A stretch of DNA of 64,000 nt from Conchocele bisecta (GCA_029237695.1 CM055279.1:6776323-6840322), one strand, 5' to 3'; shown: positions 9,739 through 19,946, counted from the stretch's first letter. Translations and numbers: made by a program. Notes: a model not told the origin generated them from the sequence alone.

Positions 9739-10560
9739 TATATTAGTTGATTGTTTCAGTAAAATGGACACTGAATAATAATATCGATGGCTCAAGATGA
9801 TTAAAACAGTATGTAACTGTCAACAAAACAATGTTTCTGCTTTAAATCATCATCATTTCGCTGTCCAATGTCGGATTTGATTTATTGAGCCATTGACCTA
9901 TGTAAAGTTCAGAATGTAACCTTTAATCTAATTGGTCATTCAAGAAAAACGTCACAGGGAAATCTCGCCCCCTACTATATCATTGCGCAAAATATCAACA
10001 TACATAACAAAGAACTCATGCTAATACATAACAGTTAATAGTTTATAAAGTATACAAAAACATTTGCAATAACACACATATAGCACAAATAAAGTAAACA
10101 ACACATGTATTACGCTGAAATGGTAAGATAGCTCGCTGTTTTACTGTTGTTGAACTACTTTTTTATGGCGTAGTACCGCGTGTTTTTCGAAAGTTAAACC
10201 CGCAAACAGTGACACTGCGACCGCCACTTAACTCATTAGTTTATATGCAATGACTGAGAATTTTCATATAGTTACTTAATCCGAGCTAATAGCTCGGATA
10301 AAAATGCCTGTCCAATATGCGATAATTTAATTTAGTAACTACCTTTCGAAACGGTATATATAGAGCTTAGTTACTGTACTACATTGTATAAACATACTTT
10401 TGTACTCCTCGATCTTTTTCAGGCAATTGTATAGCAATTGTGTTCAGAATAAAATGATACAATTCTACCAGTAAATTATGATTTTCTATTCTGTTTTATC
10501 ACTGTCTACGCATATCTGAGACACAGTGCATTTAAAAGTAGTACGCACGAAAAACACCAT
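9739..10560. other. no feature recognised
   Basis: AT-rich unassigned DNA. The only structure noted is a short hairpin, 'ccgagctaatagctcgg' (near 10282). No open frame of more than 60 codons was found convincing. Confidence 0.5.
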
Positions 10561-10624
10561 TATAGTGAAACCTCTCTAAACCGGACACCCTGAAGGGTGT
10601 CCGGTTTAGAGAGGTTCCACTGTA
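10561..10624. mobile_element. minimal G hairpin
   Basis: Nearly the shortest possible G element: TATAGTGAAACCTCTCTAAA..CCGGACACCCT and its inverse with almost no loop, bounded by TA on both sides. Its right end begins the tandem array that follows. Confidence 0.8.
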
Positions 10625-11000
10625 ATAATGTCTGAATAATTTCTGTTATTTTCAATCATTAACAGACACGATAAGACATAAATTGTAGTGAAACATGTCT
10701 AAATTAAACATAGTGGGGTGCCCAGAGTGTCAGGTTTAGAGAGGTTCCACTGTAATAAAACACTCCTTGAATCATGTCTGTCATTTCCAATCATTAACAG
10801 ACACGATAAGACACACACTGTAGTGAAACATGTCTAAATTAAACATAGTGGGGTCCCAGGGTGTCCGGTTTAGAGAGGTTCCACTGTAATAAAACACTCA
10901 CTCTGTGAACAATTTCTGTCATTTCCAATCATTAACAGACACGATAAGACATACATTGTGGTGAAACATATATAAATTAAACATAGCACCATTAATCTGT
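10625..11000 (+). repeat. three ~136-bp tandem units containing a G end
   Basis: 'caatcattaacagacacgat' occurs at about 10653, 10788 and 10926. Each unit continues 'gaaacat.tctaaattaaac' and two of them end in 'ggtttagagaggttccactg'. The array therefore amplifies a G half-element together with flanking DNA. Confidence 0.7.
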
Positions 11001-11074
11001 AGCGTGTACAATGACAATTGCGTTAATCTCGCACATGGTTCGTGTTTAAAGACGCTCCGAGTTTTAATTGGAAA

Positions 11075-11482
11075 TACAGTCGAACCTCCGTCAGTGGCCA
11101 CCTGTCTACCACAACCCCCTCTCTGCAGCAGCCACTATTATATATCCAAATTGGCGATTAACATATAAAGTGAAACCTCTCTAAGCCGGACACCATGTGA
11201 TGCTCCCAGCGTGTCCGGTTTAGAGAGGTTTCATTGTAAATCAGACATTTGATCATTCTGAGCCATAGGTGTGCCATGCGATCATGAACGGACAGTATCA
11301 CGTGCGATAAATGACCAATGAATTCATCAAAAATAAGATCACAGCTGTTTACTTGGTGTCCGCTTTAGAGAGGATCCACTGTATATTTAACCTCCATGCA
11401 ACAGCCATCTCGCTACAACGGTCACTGCTGCGTCTTAAGTACCATGATTGGCTGTTGTATATGCAGAGAGGACTTGCACAGT
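11075..11482 (+). mobile_element. family H pogo-like MITE interrupted by G
   Basis: The 5' end TACAGTCGAACCTCCGTCAG and 'ccctctct.cagcagcc' match H. After the nested G element the 3' part ('aacctccatgcaacagcc', 'tggctgttgtat', 'gcacagta') resumes. The interior present in H2 is deleted. Confidence 0.65.
11164..11383 (+). mobile_element. family G MITE nested in H
   Basis: A full-length G copy (~220 bp) has TAAAGTGAAACCTCTC at one end, CTTTAGAGAGGATCCACTGTA at the other, and the shared interior 'atttgatcattctgagccat' and 'catcaaaaataagatcacag'. It is flanked by TA within the H element. Confidence 0.75.
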
Positions 11483-11691
11483 ATATATGAGCTATTATTA
11501 TTAGCCGATCTATTTATATTGGCTATATATTGGTTATCCATCGGTTTGTAAAAAAGTTTGTAACCACCCTTTACTCCTATATTCTGTAATCTACAAACGC
11601 GAAATTTGTTGTATCACTTCCAAATTACATCAATCGGATAATTTTTCATTGTTGGCCATTATCTCTGTTGAAAACTTTAAATACAGTCGAA
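11483..11691. other. short unassigned spacer
   Basis: AT-rich sequence between two H copies; nothing recognised. Confidence 0.4.
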
Positions 11692-12048
11692 CCTCCCCGA
11701 ACGGCCACTTCTCTACAACAACACCCTCTCTATAACAGCCGCTATTTTATATCCCAAATGGATGATTTCCTCTGTATCTAACCCTTAGACTACTGAGCAC
11801 GAAAATTGTCGTCTGTTATTGCTTTTTCCTTCTTTCTCAATAAAAAACATGTTTTGACAGTATTTTCGAATCATTTACATTGGAAACGATTCTAAAATGT
11901 TGCTAATGATGATAATTATCGAAGAAAATAAATAAACAGCGGACGACAAAATTTAATTCAGCATTAACCTCCGTACAACAGCCACCCCTCTACAACAGCC
12001 AGTTTTACGTCTTCATATGGGTGGCTGTTGTAGAGAGGTTGCACTGTA
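11692..12048 (+). mobile_element. family H pogo-like MITE, full copy
   Basis: It starts TACAGTCGAACCTCCCCGAA and ends AGAGGTTGCACTGTA. Inside lies a second palindromic module: 'aaaacatgttttgacag' and 'ttcgaatcatt.acattgga' pairing with 'aacgattctaaaatgttg'. The ends resemble Tc1/mariner-pogo (Tigger) TIRs with TA targets (inference from end sequence). No transposase frame. Confidence 0.75.
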
Positions 12049-12164
12049 TTTATGAAATATACGTTTACACGTGAACTAAATGGCATTCTATGTTTCATCG
12101 ACAATCGCATTAAATCGGGGCAAGCTACATATACATGTACAGAGGTTGTGCCGTATATATGAAC
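12049..12164 (-). repeat. repeat FF between two H elements
   Basis: 'acgtgaactaaatggcattc', 'gacaatcgcattaaatcggg', 'caagctacatatacatgtac' match 57013-57130 in inverted orientation, where FF again separates two H copies. Weaker FF-like copies follow at about 12428-12500 and 12520-12600. Confidence 0.65.
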
Positions 12165-12430
12165 TACAGTGCAACCTCTCTACAACAGCCACCCATTGGA
12201 ACACGCAAAACTGGCTGTTGTAGAGAGATGGCTGTTGTGAGTAGGTTAATGCTGAATTAATTTTTGCCATCCGCTGTTTATATATTTATTTGATAATTTT
12301 TATCAAAAACGTGTTTTGGCAACATTTTATAATCATTTCCAATGGAAATGATTCTAAAATGCTGTCAAAACATGTTTTTATTGAGAAAGAAGGCAATAGC
12401 AACAGCAGACGACAATTTTCGTGCTCATCA
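12165..12430 (-). mobile_element. family H MITE, opposite orientation, right end lost
   Basis: It starts TACAGTGCAACCTCTCTACA and includes the inner palindrome 'aatcatttccaatggaaatgatt'. It ends in FF-like sequence without the TCGAACCTCC end. Confidence 0.65.
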
Positions 12431-12740
12431 CGTGAACTAAATGGCATTCCATTTTTCATCGGCAAAATCGGGGCTAGCAACGTGTAGCGATATTATATTT
12501 TATATTTGAACTATTATTTTAAACGTGAACCAAATGACATAATAAATGATTGTATTTTCGTCGGCAATCACGTAAAATGAGGGGTTGCTAATTTCCCAAG
12601 AGTGAGATATTGACTGTTTCTCGCTAGACACAATAGAGAGAATATAAAAATAAACAGCTCGGTCGATTTCAATGCCTTAGTGTCGGGAAACGTAATTTCG
12701 TCATTGGATTATGGCTGCATATATACGTCATCCACATAAC

Positions 12741-12844
12741 TAACCCGAATTCTCTGTCTGTAACGACGGGCGACTTGCTTGTAACCTGAATTATCTGTAA
12801 CGACTTGTAAGTCGCCCTGCGTTACCGACAGAACATTCGGGTTA
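12741..12844. repeat. ~100-bp palindromic element S
   Basis: The arms TAACCCGAATTCTCTGTCTG and CGACAGAACATTCGGGTTA continue inward with 'taacgacgggcgactt' / 'aagtcgccctgcgtta'. It is single copy here; probably a small MITE. Confidence 0.7.
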
Positions 12845-12930
12845 CCACATAACGTGATGACGCAATGGATGAGTCGTGTCAAATATCACGTCATAACGAT
12901 TTAAATTGTCATGGTTGGATAAATAACACA

Positions 12931-13430
12931 TTAAAGGTGCATGCCCACTCAGTATGCACAAAATGTTGTTCTATATCAGCGACATATTCCGAGACATATT
13001 CTGGCAAAATGAAACATTAATTCACCATTACCCCACGTATTGATAGGCATTATTATTAATTTTATATCAGACGTAAATTTTCACATAGGGACGATAAACG
13101 TGTTTCCTTAAAATGTGAACGGACATTACTATTTATTATCTGTATTTAGTTTTTGATGTGCAATGATCTTACATATAATCTGTCGAAAGTATAATTATTT
13201 CAAGTTACGCATTTAACTAGTATAAACAATTAAAACAAAATATCATTTGCATATGAAAATAGTCTGATACCACCGCGAGTCACTATCAGTAAAATAAATA
13301 TTACTAAATGATAATATCTGTATAGCGGACACTCGTAATTTTGAGAACGGTGGAATAGTGACACAATTATACACTTGTTTAATTACTATAACGATCGTTT
13401 TGTGCCTACTGGGTGGGCATGTTCCTTTAA
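12931..13430 (-). mobile_element. family E MITE, reference full copy
   Basis: This 500-bp element is flanked by TTAA on both sides. The ends are AGGTGCATGCCCACTCAGTA and CTGGGTGGGCATGTTCCT. It provides the landmark order used to read other E copies. No open frame. TTAA targets and short ends suggest a piggyBac-like MITE. Confidence 0.85.
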
Positions 13431-13527
13431 AATGCGATTTTGCCAACTACATCGATGTTAGTACATGTACAATGTATATTGTCTCGACAAATCAGTAAAT
13501 TAGGTATCGCGTCAATGCGACTTACTA

Positions 13528-13562
13528 CAGTGGGGTCAGCGTGTAAGTGCACACACGTCCTG
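13528..13562 (+). mobile_element. family W end fragment
   Basis: CAGTGGGGTCAGCGTGTAAG plus 'tgcacacac' matches the end of the W elements at 27067 and 38906. It joins directly to a C element truncated at its left end. Confidence 0.6.
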
Positions 13563-13565
13563 GCT

Positions 13566-14035
13566 ATTAAAAAACATTAAATCTAAAAAATATTTAAAAG
13601 GAAGTACTTTTTCATCAATAACAAAAAAGTCACCCTCCCCGAAAACATTTGTTTGATGAAATTCATCAAATATTGATTTTATTGCGAAAAAATGATTTTC
13701 CTATAGGAATTTAACATGGGGAGTCAATTTCCAAAATTTTTCGGTTTTTGCTTGAAAATGATGTAATTAAGAAAACAAGTTAGATTTTGAAAATCGGTCC
13801 ACAAATAAAAAAATGTTTTAAAAAAATATATTTTTAGCCCCCATGTTAAATTCCCATAGGAAAAACGTTTTTTCGCAATAAAATAAATATTTGATGGAAT
13901 TTCATCAAATCATTTTGTTTGGGGAGGGTGACTTTTTTGTTATTGATGAAAAAGTACTTTCTTTTAAATATTTTTTAGATTTAATGTTTTTAATAGCCAA
14001 AAGTTCGTCGGCAGCAAAATGTGGAACAGACAATA
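13566..14035. mobile_element. family C long-TIR element, copy 2
   Basis: It has the same arms as 1566-2065 but lacks the outer left ~30 bp. Its right half, 'gggagggtgacttttttgtt', is the empty site for the insertion of element O at 24739. Confidence 0.85.
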
Positions 14036-14041
14036 AGTGCC

Positions 14042-14461
14042 ACTGTGGAGCGAGATACTGGCCAGCGATTGGCTTAGAAAGTACGTCAAATTATCAAATA
14101 TAATAAGACGAGTTATATAATATGACGATATCGGGATATGTGTATGCCAACAATATGCCACCATACTAGATGCCTCATAAACCGACGTTATATCATAAAC
14201 AGACGCTATATGTGCAAGTCTTAAGAAATTGTCTTCCTAATTTGTTAACTGAATGAGATTTTATTTTACTTTCACTCCTCCGCCGAGACACGACATGTGC
14301 CCACCGGCGGCATACACGTGGTTGTGACTGGAGAAATGGGGCTTATGTGACTTGTGACCAGCGCAGCTCCTGATCAGATACATGTATCACACTATTGACG
14401 TTGAATAACGATGTATAGTGCTTGATGGGTGTTTTCATTGATTGAATGGCGAACATTATAT
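14042..14461 (+). repeat. dispersed repeat II and partial D
   Basis: 'gattggcttagaaagta' and flanks (14042-14105) match 27470-27545 in inverse. 'cacgacatgtgcccaccggc' followed by a partial D end (14325-14460) recurs at 15045-15155, a ~120-bp direct repeat flanking the E and J elements. Confidence 0.55.
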
Positions 14462-14770
14462 GATATTTTTAAATTATTTATACTAATTAAATGGGTCACC
14501 TGAAAAAATAACATTTTCGACAGATTATAAAGTATGATCATTGCACATCAAAAAATAATACAGGTAATAAATAGTAATGTCCACTAACATTTTAAGGAAA
14601 CACGGTTATCGCCCCTGGTAACAGTGTATATATTTACGTCTGATATATAATAATGCCACTCAATACGTGGGGTAATGGTGGATGAATGTTTATTTTGCTA
14701 AAAACTGTCTCAGATGATGTCTCTGATATAAAGAACATTTTGTGCCTACTGAGTGGGCATGTACCTTTAA
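14462..14770 (+). mobile_element. family E MITE, 3' part
   Basis: It runs from 'aaattatttatactaattaa' to the E 3' end GGGCATGTACCT at TTAA. The 5' half is missing. The same TTAA is the left flank of the following J element. Confidence 0.75.
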
Positions 14771-15013
14771 CCCTTGAACCCGAAAGCCCGCTATAGCGGT
14801 TTATGCAAATAGTGCAGATCCAGATGAGCTGGCTCGTAACGAGCCGTCTCATCAGGATCTGCACTTTTTGTAAGTCATTTTCATATTTTTCAGAACAAAA
14901 AACACCCCCTTTTCATAAATGGACTAGTCTGAAAATCATTTTGTGACACTTGGATTGGTTGAAAAATTAACATATCAAAATCCATTCCAGGTACTTAGGG
15001 GTGAAAGGGTTAA
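14767..15013 (+). mobile_element. family J piggyBac-like MITE, reference copy
   Basis: TTAA flanks both ends, with TIRs CCCTTGAACCC.. and ..GGGGTGAAAGGG. Inside, a hairpin 'gtgcagatcc.gatgag' / 'ctcatcaggatctgcac' encloses 'ctcgtaacgag'. CCCTTTGAAC-like ends plus TTAA are the hallmark of the piggyBac superfamily. 247 bp, non-coding. Copies: 20785, 54449, 55790, 56150; fragments at 35010 and 57530. Confidence 0.8.
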
Positions 15014-15160
15014 TCCATTGAGATTTTGTACTAGTTTCACTGCTCCTCCTAGACACGACATGTGCCCACCGGCAACATAATTGTGTGACTGGAGAATTGT
15101 GGCTTATGGGATTTGTGACTAGTGTAGCCCCTGATCTATTAGCCCGCTGCTATAGCCTGT
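15014..15160 (+). repeat. direct repeat of 14250-14370 with partial D
   Basis: 'gacacgacatgtgcccaccg' and the following D end 'gtgactggagaa' repeat the sequence left of the E/J pair. A K-like end fragment ('tgtagccgatttcatc') follows at about 15158-15215. Confidence 0.55.
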
Positions 15161-15225
15161 AGCCGATTTCATCAAAATTGTAAAGTATGCTTTTCTTGCT
15201 AGTAGATGTATGCAAGTGAATGTAG

Positions 15226-15820
15226 GACAAAAACCCTTGGACATAATCCTGTTCGTGTGAAATTGATCACATAGACCTAACCCCCTTCATGATTTGTACG
15301 GGTGGTCAAACTCCGCTTCGTCGTTTTTACAAGGTGGACATAACCCCTTTCATGATTTTTACAGGGTAGACATAACCCCCTTTTCTGTTTTAACAGGGTG
15401 GACACAATCCCCTTCATCATTTTTGCAAGTTGGACAAATCCCCCCTCATGATTTCTACAACTAAAACCATTAATTTCAGGGAAGAATAAAACATTTGTTT
15501 GCTGTTTATTATTACTAATGACATATATTATGTTGCTAAACCTTATCAATAATATACAACAAACAAATATTCATATATAATGAAAATATTCAAGTAACAC
15601 TTTGTGCATTTTATTTTAAAACTGAACATACCAGGGCATGTGTCCATCCTGTAAAAATCATGAAGGGGCTTTTGTCCAACTTGCAAAAACAATAAAGGGG
15701 GTTTTGTCCACCCTGCGAAAACTGAAAGGGGTTTATGTCCACCTTGTAACAATGATGAAGGGGGTTTTGTCCAAGTGGTCATTTTTTAACGAAGGGGGTG
15801 TTGTCCATTGGGTTTTTGTC
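15226..15820. mobile_element. element R: inverted pair of 32-33-bp minisatellites
   Basis: The ends are GACAAAAACCCTTGGACA and TGTCCATTGGGTTTTTGTC. The left arm holds about six units like 'cataacccctttcatgattt' + 'ttacagggtgga'; the right arm holds about five of the inverse. A ~180-bp AT-rich core has no repeat. Open frames of up to 93 codons run along both arms because the unit is stop-poor; they are not conserved genes. Confidence 0.75.
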
Positions 15821-16031
15821 TTGATACATATTCAAATACATGTACATAATAATGTATCAGAAACGTTGGCAAACAGGGGAGATAATTTGCTTCGGCATAA
15901 TTTGAAATTTTTGCTATAAGTGTACCCGAAAGGAAAACGTGTGAATTTTCCTTATGTTTTGTTGTGAAATAGTCATACTAATCATACTATAGCAAATTTA
16001 GAAATAAATAATCATTGCCCTTACTTAGCAT
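15821..16031. other. no feature recognised
   Basis: AT-rich spacer between elements R and M. Confidence 0.4.
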
Positions 16032-16053
16032 TGATCCAGAGGGCACTGGAATC

Positions 16054-16238
16054 TACGGAGCACCGCAGGGGACATGGCTTTTATTAATTAATTCGTTCCC
16101 ACGAAATAAAAATTCGTTCCCTCAATTTAACAATTCGTTCCCACGAATTAACAATTCGTTCCCATTAAGGGAACGAATTGTTATTTCGTGGGAACGAATT
16201 AATAAAATAAAAATTCATGTCCCCTGCGGTGCTCCGTA
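16054..16238. mobile_element. family M element with 21-bp repeat arms, copy 1
   Basis: The TIRs are ACGGAGCACCGCAGGGGACA and its inverse. Between them about four units of 'aattcgttcccacgaaataa' type and then two inverse units form a fold-back. A 21-bp imperfect direct repeat (gatccagag..cactggaatc) lies at both sides (16032-16052, 16240-16260). Confidence 0.85.
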
Positions 16239-16260
16239 CGATCCAGAGAACACTGGAATC

Positions 16261-16689
16261 TGACAGATCATGTGAAATGCAAGTCCCACAACAGCCATCA
16301 TAAAAAGGAATACGGCAGTGGATTACCGAATTTGGTGTCTATATTTACGTTATATCACACACAGTATTGCTGGGGGCGAACCTATATACGAAATTGGTAA
16401 TATTACCAACTAAATAATGGTACCTCCATCTAAACGGACAAACGCCGTACGGCGTGCGTCAACGCCCACTTATAGACACTTGGTCACGCAAACGGAAACG
16501 AGTTTGATATGAACACATGAGCTCTAGACGGATGAAAACAGAACTGATTGCATTCGCAACAAATATAGATTTCGATTTGTGGGGACTGTTTCACAAAACT
16601 CTATAATACATGTTCGCGAAAAGTTTATCAGATATGAGCATTACTCGATGAACTGGTTGGTATATGTAAACAGGGTATACGCAGATCTG
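16261..16689. other. no feature recognised
   Basis: Unassigned sequence. One short perfect hairpin, 'gccgtacggc', lies near 16448. Confidence 0.45.
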
Positions 16690-16937
16690 TAGCCTATTTC
16701 ACCAAAAAGTACTCTTATCTTGCTGAGGGAGAACTTTTCAATTTAAGGATATATTTATTACATTTTATTATACTAAATGTATAATTCAGTATAATGATTC
16801 AGCATACTTTTAGTCATCATACAGATGCAGTCGTTAGTTCTATATGAAATAATGCATTTCGGGAAATATAAATGACTACTCCCTCATAGTGTACTTAACT
16901 AGATAAGTATGCTGTGTGATTTTTGTGAAATCGGATA
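16690..16937. mobile_element. family K palindromic MITE, old copy
   Basis: It aligns with the K family (tagcctatttcacca.., 'agttctatatgaaataatgc', '..gtgaaatcgg.tactgg') but the arms have drifted and the central hairpin is degraded. It is likely the oldest K copy in the window. Confidence 0.7.
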
Positions 16938-17344
16938 CTGGTGTGTGTCTATCTTGTTCACTGACTTGGCTTTTGTAATCCGCCGAGTATAAGCAAGTCC
17001 GAGTACACGGTAATTACGACGCTGTGAAAAGCATCACGCTTCGTGGAATGAGCGCTCATGGAATCTGGCGATAAAATCCGAGTAATCACAGTACAATTTA
17101 AGTGTCTGGGCGCCTAATGAGGGGGTTGGACCAACTATTACCGTCTATTGCTTCTGAAAGCTCACGTCGCAATGAATACAGTAATTGTGTATCGCTTGGA
17201 ATTTCGAATTCAGTTCCTGCCTACGCTGCCTACGATATATACTTGAGACAAGACATTTGATATTATACATAATACATGTATAAGAAGATTTGCGATTTTT
17301 CAAGAAAGAAAAGTGTGATATCTGCTGTGAATTACATGTCGAAA
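16938..17344. other. no feature recognised
   Basis: Unassigned. Overlapping small open frames on both strands (17145-17517) result from the palindrome that follows. Confidence 0.4.
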
Positions 17345-17428
17345 GTTCGAAAGTTGACGAAACGGTCAGAGCAAATGCGGAATTCCGCATTTGCATTGAA
17401 CATTTCGTCAACTTTCGCCGTTGTTTAG
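17345..17428. repeat. palindrome with GAATTC centre
   Basis: The perfect core GCAAATGCGGAA/TTCCGCATTTGC is embedded in weaker arms 'cgaaagttgacgaaacg' / 'catttcgtcaactttcg'. Single copy in the window. Confidence 0.7.
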
Positions 17429-17589
17429 GGAAATATCGTAAACATATAGATATGGCGCATCTTATTGGGTACATGTTTTCTATTAAATGCTACAAATATG
17501 CTGAAAATTGGTGCTAAAAGCCACATATTCTTCAAGTTGGATCATAATGGATCAAGATTTTAAAGTAAACTGTGAATGTGACCTCCAAA

Positions 17590-18972
17590 CATCCGGACTA
17601 TTTTTGTCCCGCACGTTGTTTTCTTGTCGTGTGCGTCCGGGTTACACTTTTTGGTTTTCTTGTTAAAGTTTTTCGGTATACCATCTAAATTATTTTCATA
17701 AATACTGTATTCAGTGGAAATTGGAAGTAAACGCATCAAAAACCAAAATTATGATTTTCAAAAAACGTAAATCATCAAAAAAGATAGCCTTTACATATAA
17801 CGATAACACAATTGAAATTGTAGACCACTTTACATATTTGGGAAATGTTTTTTCACAAAACGGAACTTTTCATAAGACTAAGAAACATTTGATTGACCAA
17901 GCATCCAAAGCTCTTTTCGGCCTATTTAGAAAGATTAACAACAATTGTCAACTCCAGTAGACTGTCAGCTTAAGTTATTTGATCAATGTATCACTCCAAT
18001 TCTCTGCTATGCCTGTGAAATCTGGGGATTTGAAAACATTTCGGCTATAGAAACAATTCATTTGAAATTTTGTAAAACTGTTTTGGGGGTAAAGAAATCC
18101 ACACCAAATTTCATGGTTTATGGAGAACTCGGCAAATTTCCGCTTATTATTGACATTAAATGTAGAATTATTTCGTTTTGGGCAAAATTAGTTTCAGGGA
18201 AGCAGAGTAAATTATTGTTTCTTATGTATAAGTTATTATATACACAACATGAAGCAAATGTGACTCATTTCCGATGGATTCAGAATGTTAAATCTATTTT
18301 AACTGAAATTGGAGTTCCTGGCGTATGGCTTAGCCAGAACGATGTTAATGCTATCTGGCTGAGCCACTACGCCAGGACTCAGCTTCAGAACCAGTTTATT
18401 CAGTCATGGCTCACCAGCATCGATTCATCTTCACGTGGAATTACGTATAGAATCTTTAAAACAGAGTTTGGATTAGAAACATATTTAATTAATCTCACGG
18501 AAAGGTTAAGAAAAACATTGACCAGATTTCGAACTTGTAATCATAGACTGGCGGTCGAAACTGGTAGATGGACAGGTGTGCCGAGAGCAAGCAGGGTCTG
18601 CAACAAATGTGGCGCTGGTGCTCTCGGTGACGAGTTTCATTTCCTTTTCGAGTGCCGCTTCTATGATGAAGTTCGAAAACGGTATATCAAGCCATTTTAT
18701 TTTAGAAGACCAAATATTTTAAAATTCGCACAGCTATTTGAGAAAAAATCTGGAAAGCAATTAAGAAATTTAGCTATTTTTATAAGAAATGCTTTATGGT
18801 TATAATGACTAGTGAGCTTATACATATGCATTTTGTATTTTTACCCATCGTTCTATTATGTAATCTATTGTATACCTCGTGTGTCACGTATGTGGCTTAG
18901 AGTGAATAAAATGTATTGTATTGTATCAAAGCCTCGCCGGGCGCATCATGCGGGCCGCGGCCATCTAGATGT
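17590..18972 (+). mobile_element. HINE-like element Q, split by a LINE
   Basis: The left part 'gcgtccgggtta' to 'ttaaagtttttcggtatacc' and the right part 'tcaaagcctcgccgggcgca' to 'gggccgcggccatctag' match, in order, the unsplit 174-bp Q copy at 39632-39805, where 'tttttcgatatactatc' runs straight into 'aaagcctcgacggg'. The LINE fragment therefore landed in an existing Q copy. The 5' end of Q is unclear here. Confidence 0.7.
17711..18925 (+). pseudogene. 5'-truncated non-LTR retrotransposon (LINE), RT C-terminus
   Basis: In LINEs this region encodes the end of the reverse transcriptase that copies element RNA at the target site. The first segment (frame open 17721-17960) has the thumb-like motif LEVNASKTKIMIFKKRK and 'FTYLGNVFSQNGTF'. 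After a -1 frameshift near 17945 a second frame runs to 18805 with 'LCYACEIWGFENI', 'RFRTCNHRLAVETGRW' and a zinc-knuckle-like CNKCGAGALGDEFHFLFEC (CX2C..HX4C). The catalytic YxDD region and endonuclease are absent, so it is a dead 5' truncation. The 3' end has AATAAA followed by 'atgtattgtattgta'. LINE assignment is firm; the clade is uncertain. Confidence 0.85.
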
Positions 18973-19194
18973 TATATCGGACTACTTGTGAATACCCTCT
19001 TGGCGATTTCCCACGATTTAGCATTCTCTAACCTGTGGTCCCTGTTGAAATGTTTTGGGAAATATAGTTCCGGTTGAACACGAGATTCGACAAATCCATG
19101 AGAAGTGCAGCGCGCAAGTTTACATTATAAGGCGGACTATGCTACACTTACTGAAGAAATCAAGTTTACCAGAAAACATGTACATGTACACGTA
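18973..19194. other. no feature recognised
   Basis: Unassigned spacer between the LINE-bearing element and N1. Confidence 0.4.
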
Positions 19195-19638
19195 ACCAAG
19201 GTGTATGATCACGTGGTACTAACAACACCAACAAGTACTGAAACTTCCAGAATCCATTTGATTCAGAGTACGTATTCTTTTATATTGTCTTTATATTACG
19301 TAGCGGATTATGATGAAATATGGTGCATCAAACGCGTCTTGTTAAGTTGCATTTTGTGGTCTCTCTTCCTTGGCCCAAACGTCTGTCGTTTTTGCGAAGA
19401 ATCGATTTCCGTGTCGGTAGAGACGGAAATCGATTCTTCGCAAAAACGACATAAGTCTGTGCCGGACTCCTTGGACGAAGAAATGCAGCTCACGAAGTCG
19501 TGTTTGCTTCGCCATATTTCATCAAAATCAGTTTCATATTAAGGAAAATATAAAATAATACTTACTTGTAGTGGGCAAGATTTCAACACTTTCAGCCACT
19601 GTTGTTGTTGTTATAACCACGTGATCATACACCTTGGT
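19195..19638. mobile_element. family N TIR element, full copy
   Basis: The ends are ACCAAGGTGTATGATCACGT and ACGTGATCATACACCTTGGT. The arms continue 'caacaacaccaac'-like and 'tgttgttgttgtt'. The centre is the hairpin 'gaagaatcgatttccgtgtc' with its inverse. 444 bp. The open frame through the centre exists on both strands and is an artefact of symmetry. Its sequence 'cgtcttgttaagttgcattt' is the empty site for J at 54449. Confidence 0.85.
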
Positions 19639-19668
19639 AACGAGCTGTACCATATACCGAGAGTGATA

Positions 19669-19914
19669 TGTGGCTTTGACTGGAGAAATGGGGCTTATGG
19701 GATTTGCGACCAGTGTTGCTTCTGATCAAAAAGCATACTCCTGTCTGCAGCCTGATAACGATCTATATTCCTTGTTAGAAGCATGGCACGTGTGTTATTG
19801 ATGGAATGGCGAATAGTGCAGATCCTGATCAGACTGTGCGGATGCACATGCTGATCTGGATCTACACTGATCACAAAACCCATGAGCCCCATTTCTCCAG
19901 TCTGAGTCACAAAT
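19669..19914. mobile_element. family D TIR repeat, copy 6
   Basis: It has complete arms (TTTGACTGGAGAAATGGGGC / GCCCCATTTCTCCAGTCTGA) and inner 'gaccagtgt' / 'acactgatcaca'. It is probably the cleanest D copy after 2086-2318. Confidence 0.8.
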
Positions 19915-19946
19915 ATGATCGTCAGGGAGCGATGTCGAGAGCGACA

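Noticed and set aside
15277..15919. Overlapping 78-93-codon frames on both strands
   Set aside because: They follow the 32-33-bp minisatellite arms of element R; the same peptide pattern appears on each strand because the arms are inverted.
17145..17517. Pair of opposed frames of 75 and 109 codons
   Set aside because: They overlap across the GAATTC-centred palindrome at 17345-17428 and show no motif.
19105..19542. 145-codon frame
   Set aside because: It runs through the central hairpin of N1; the opposite strand encodes the same peptide segment, as expected of an inverted repeat.
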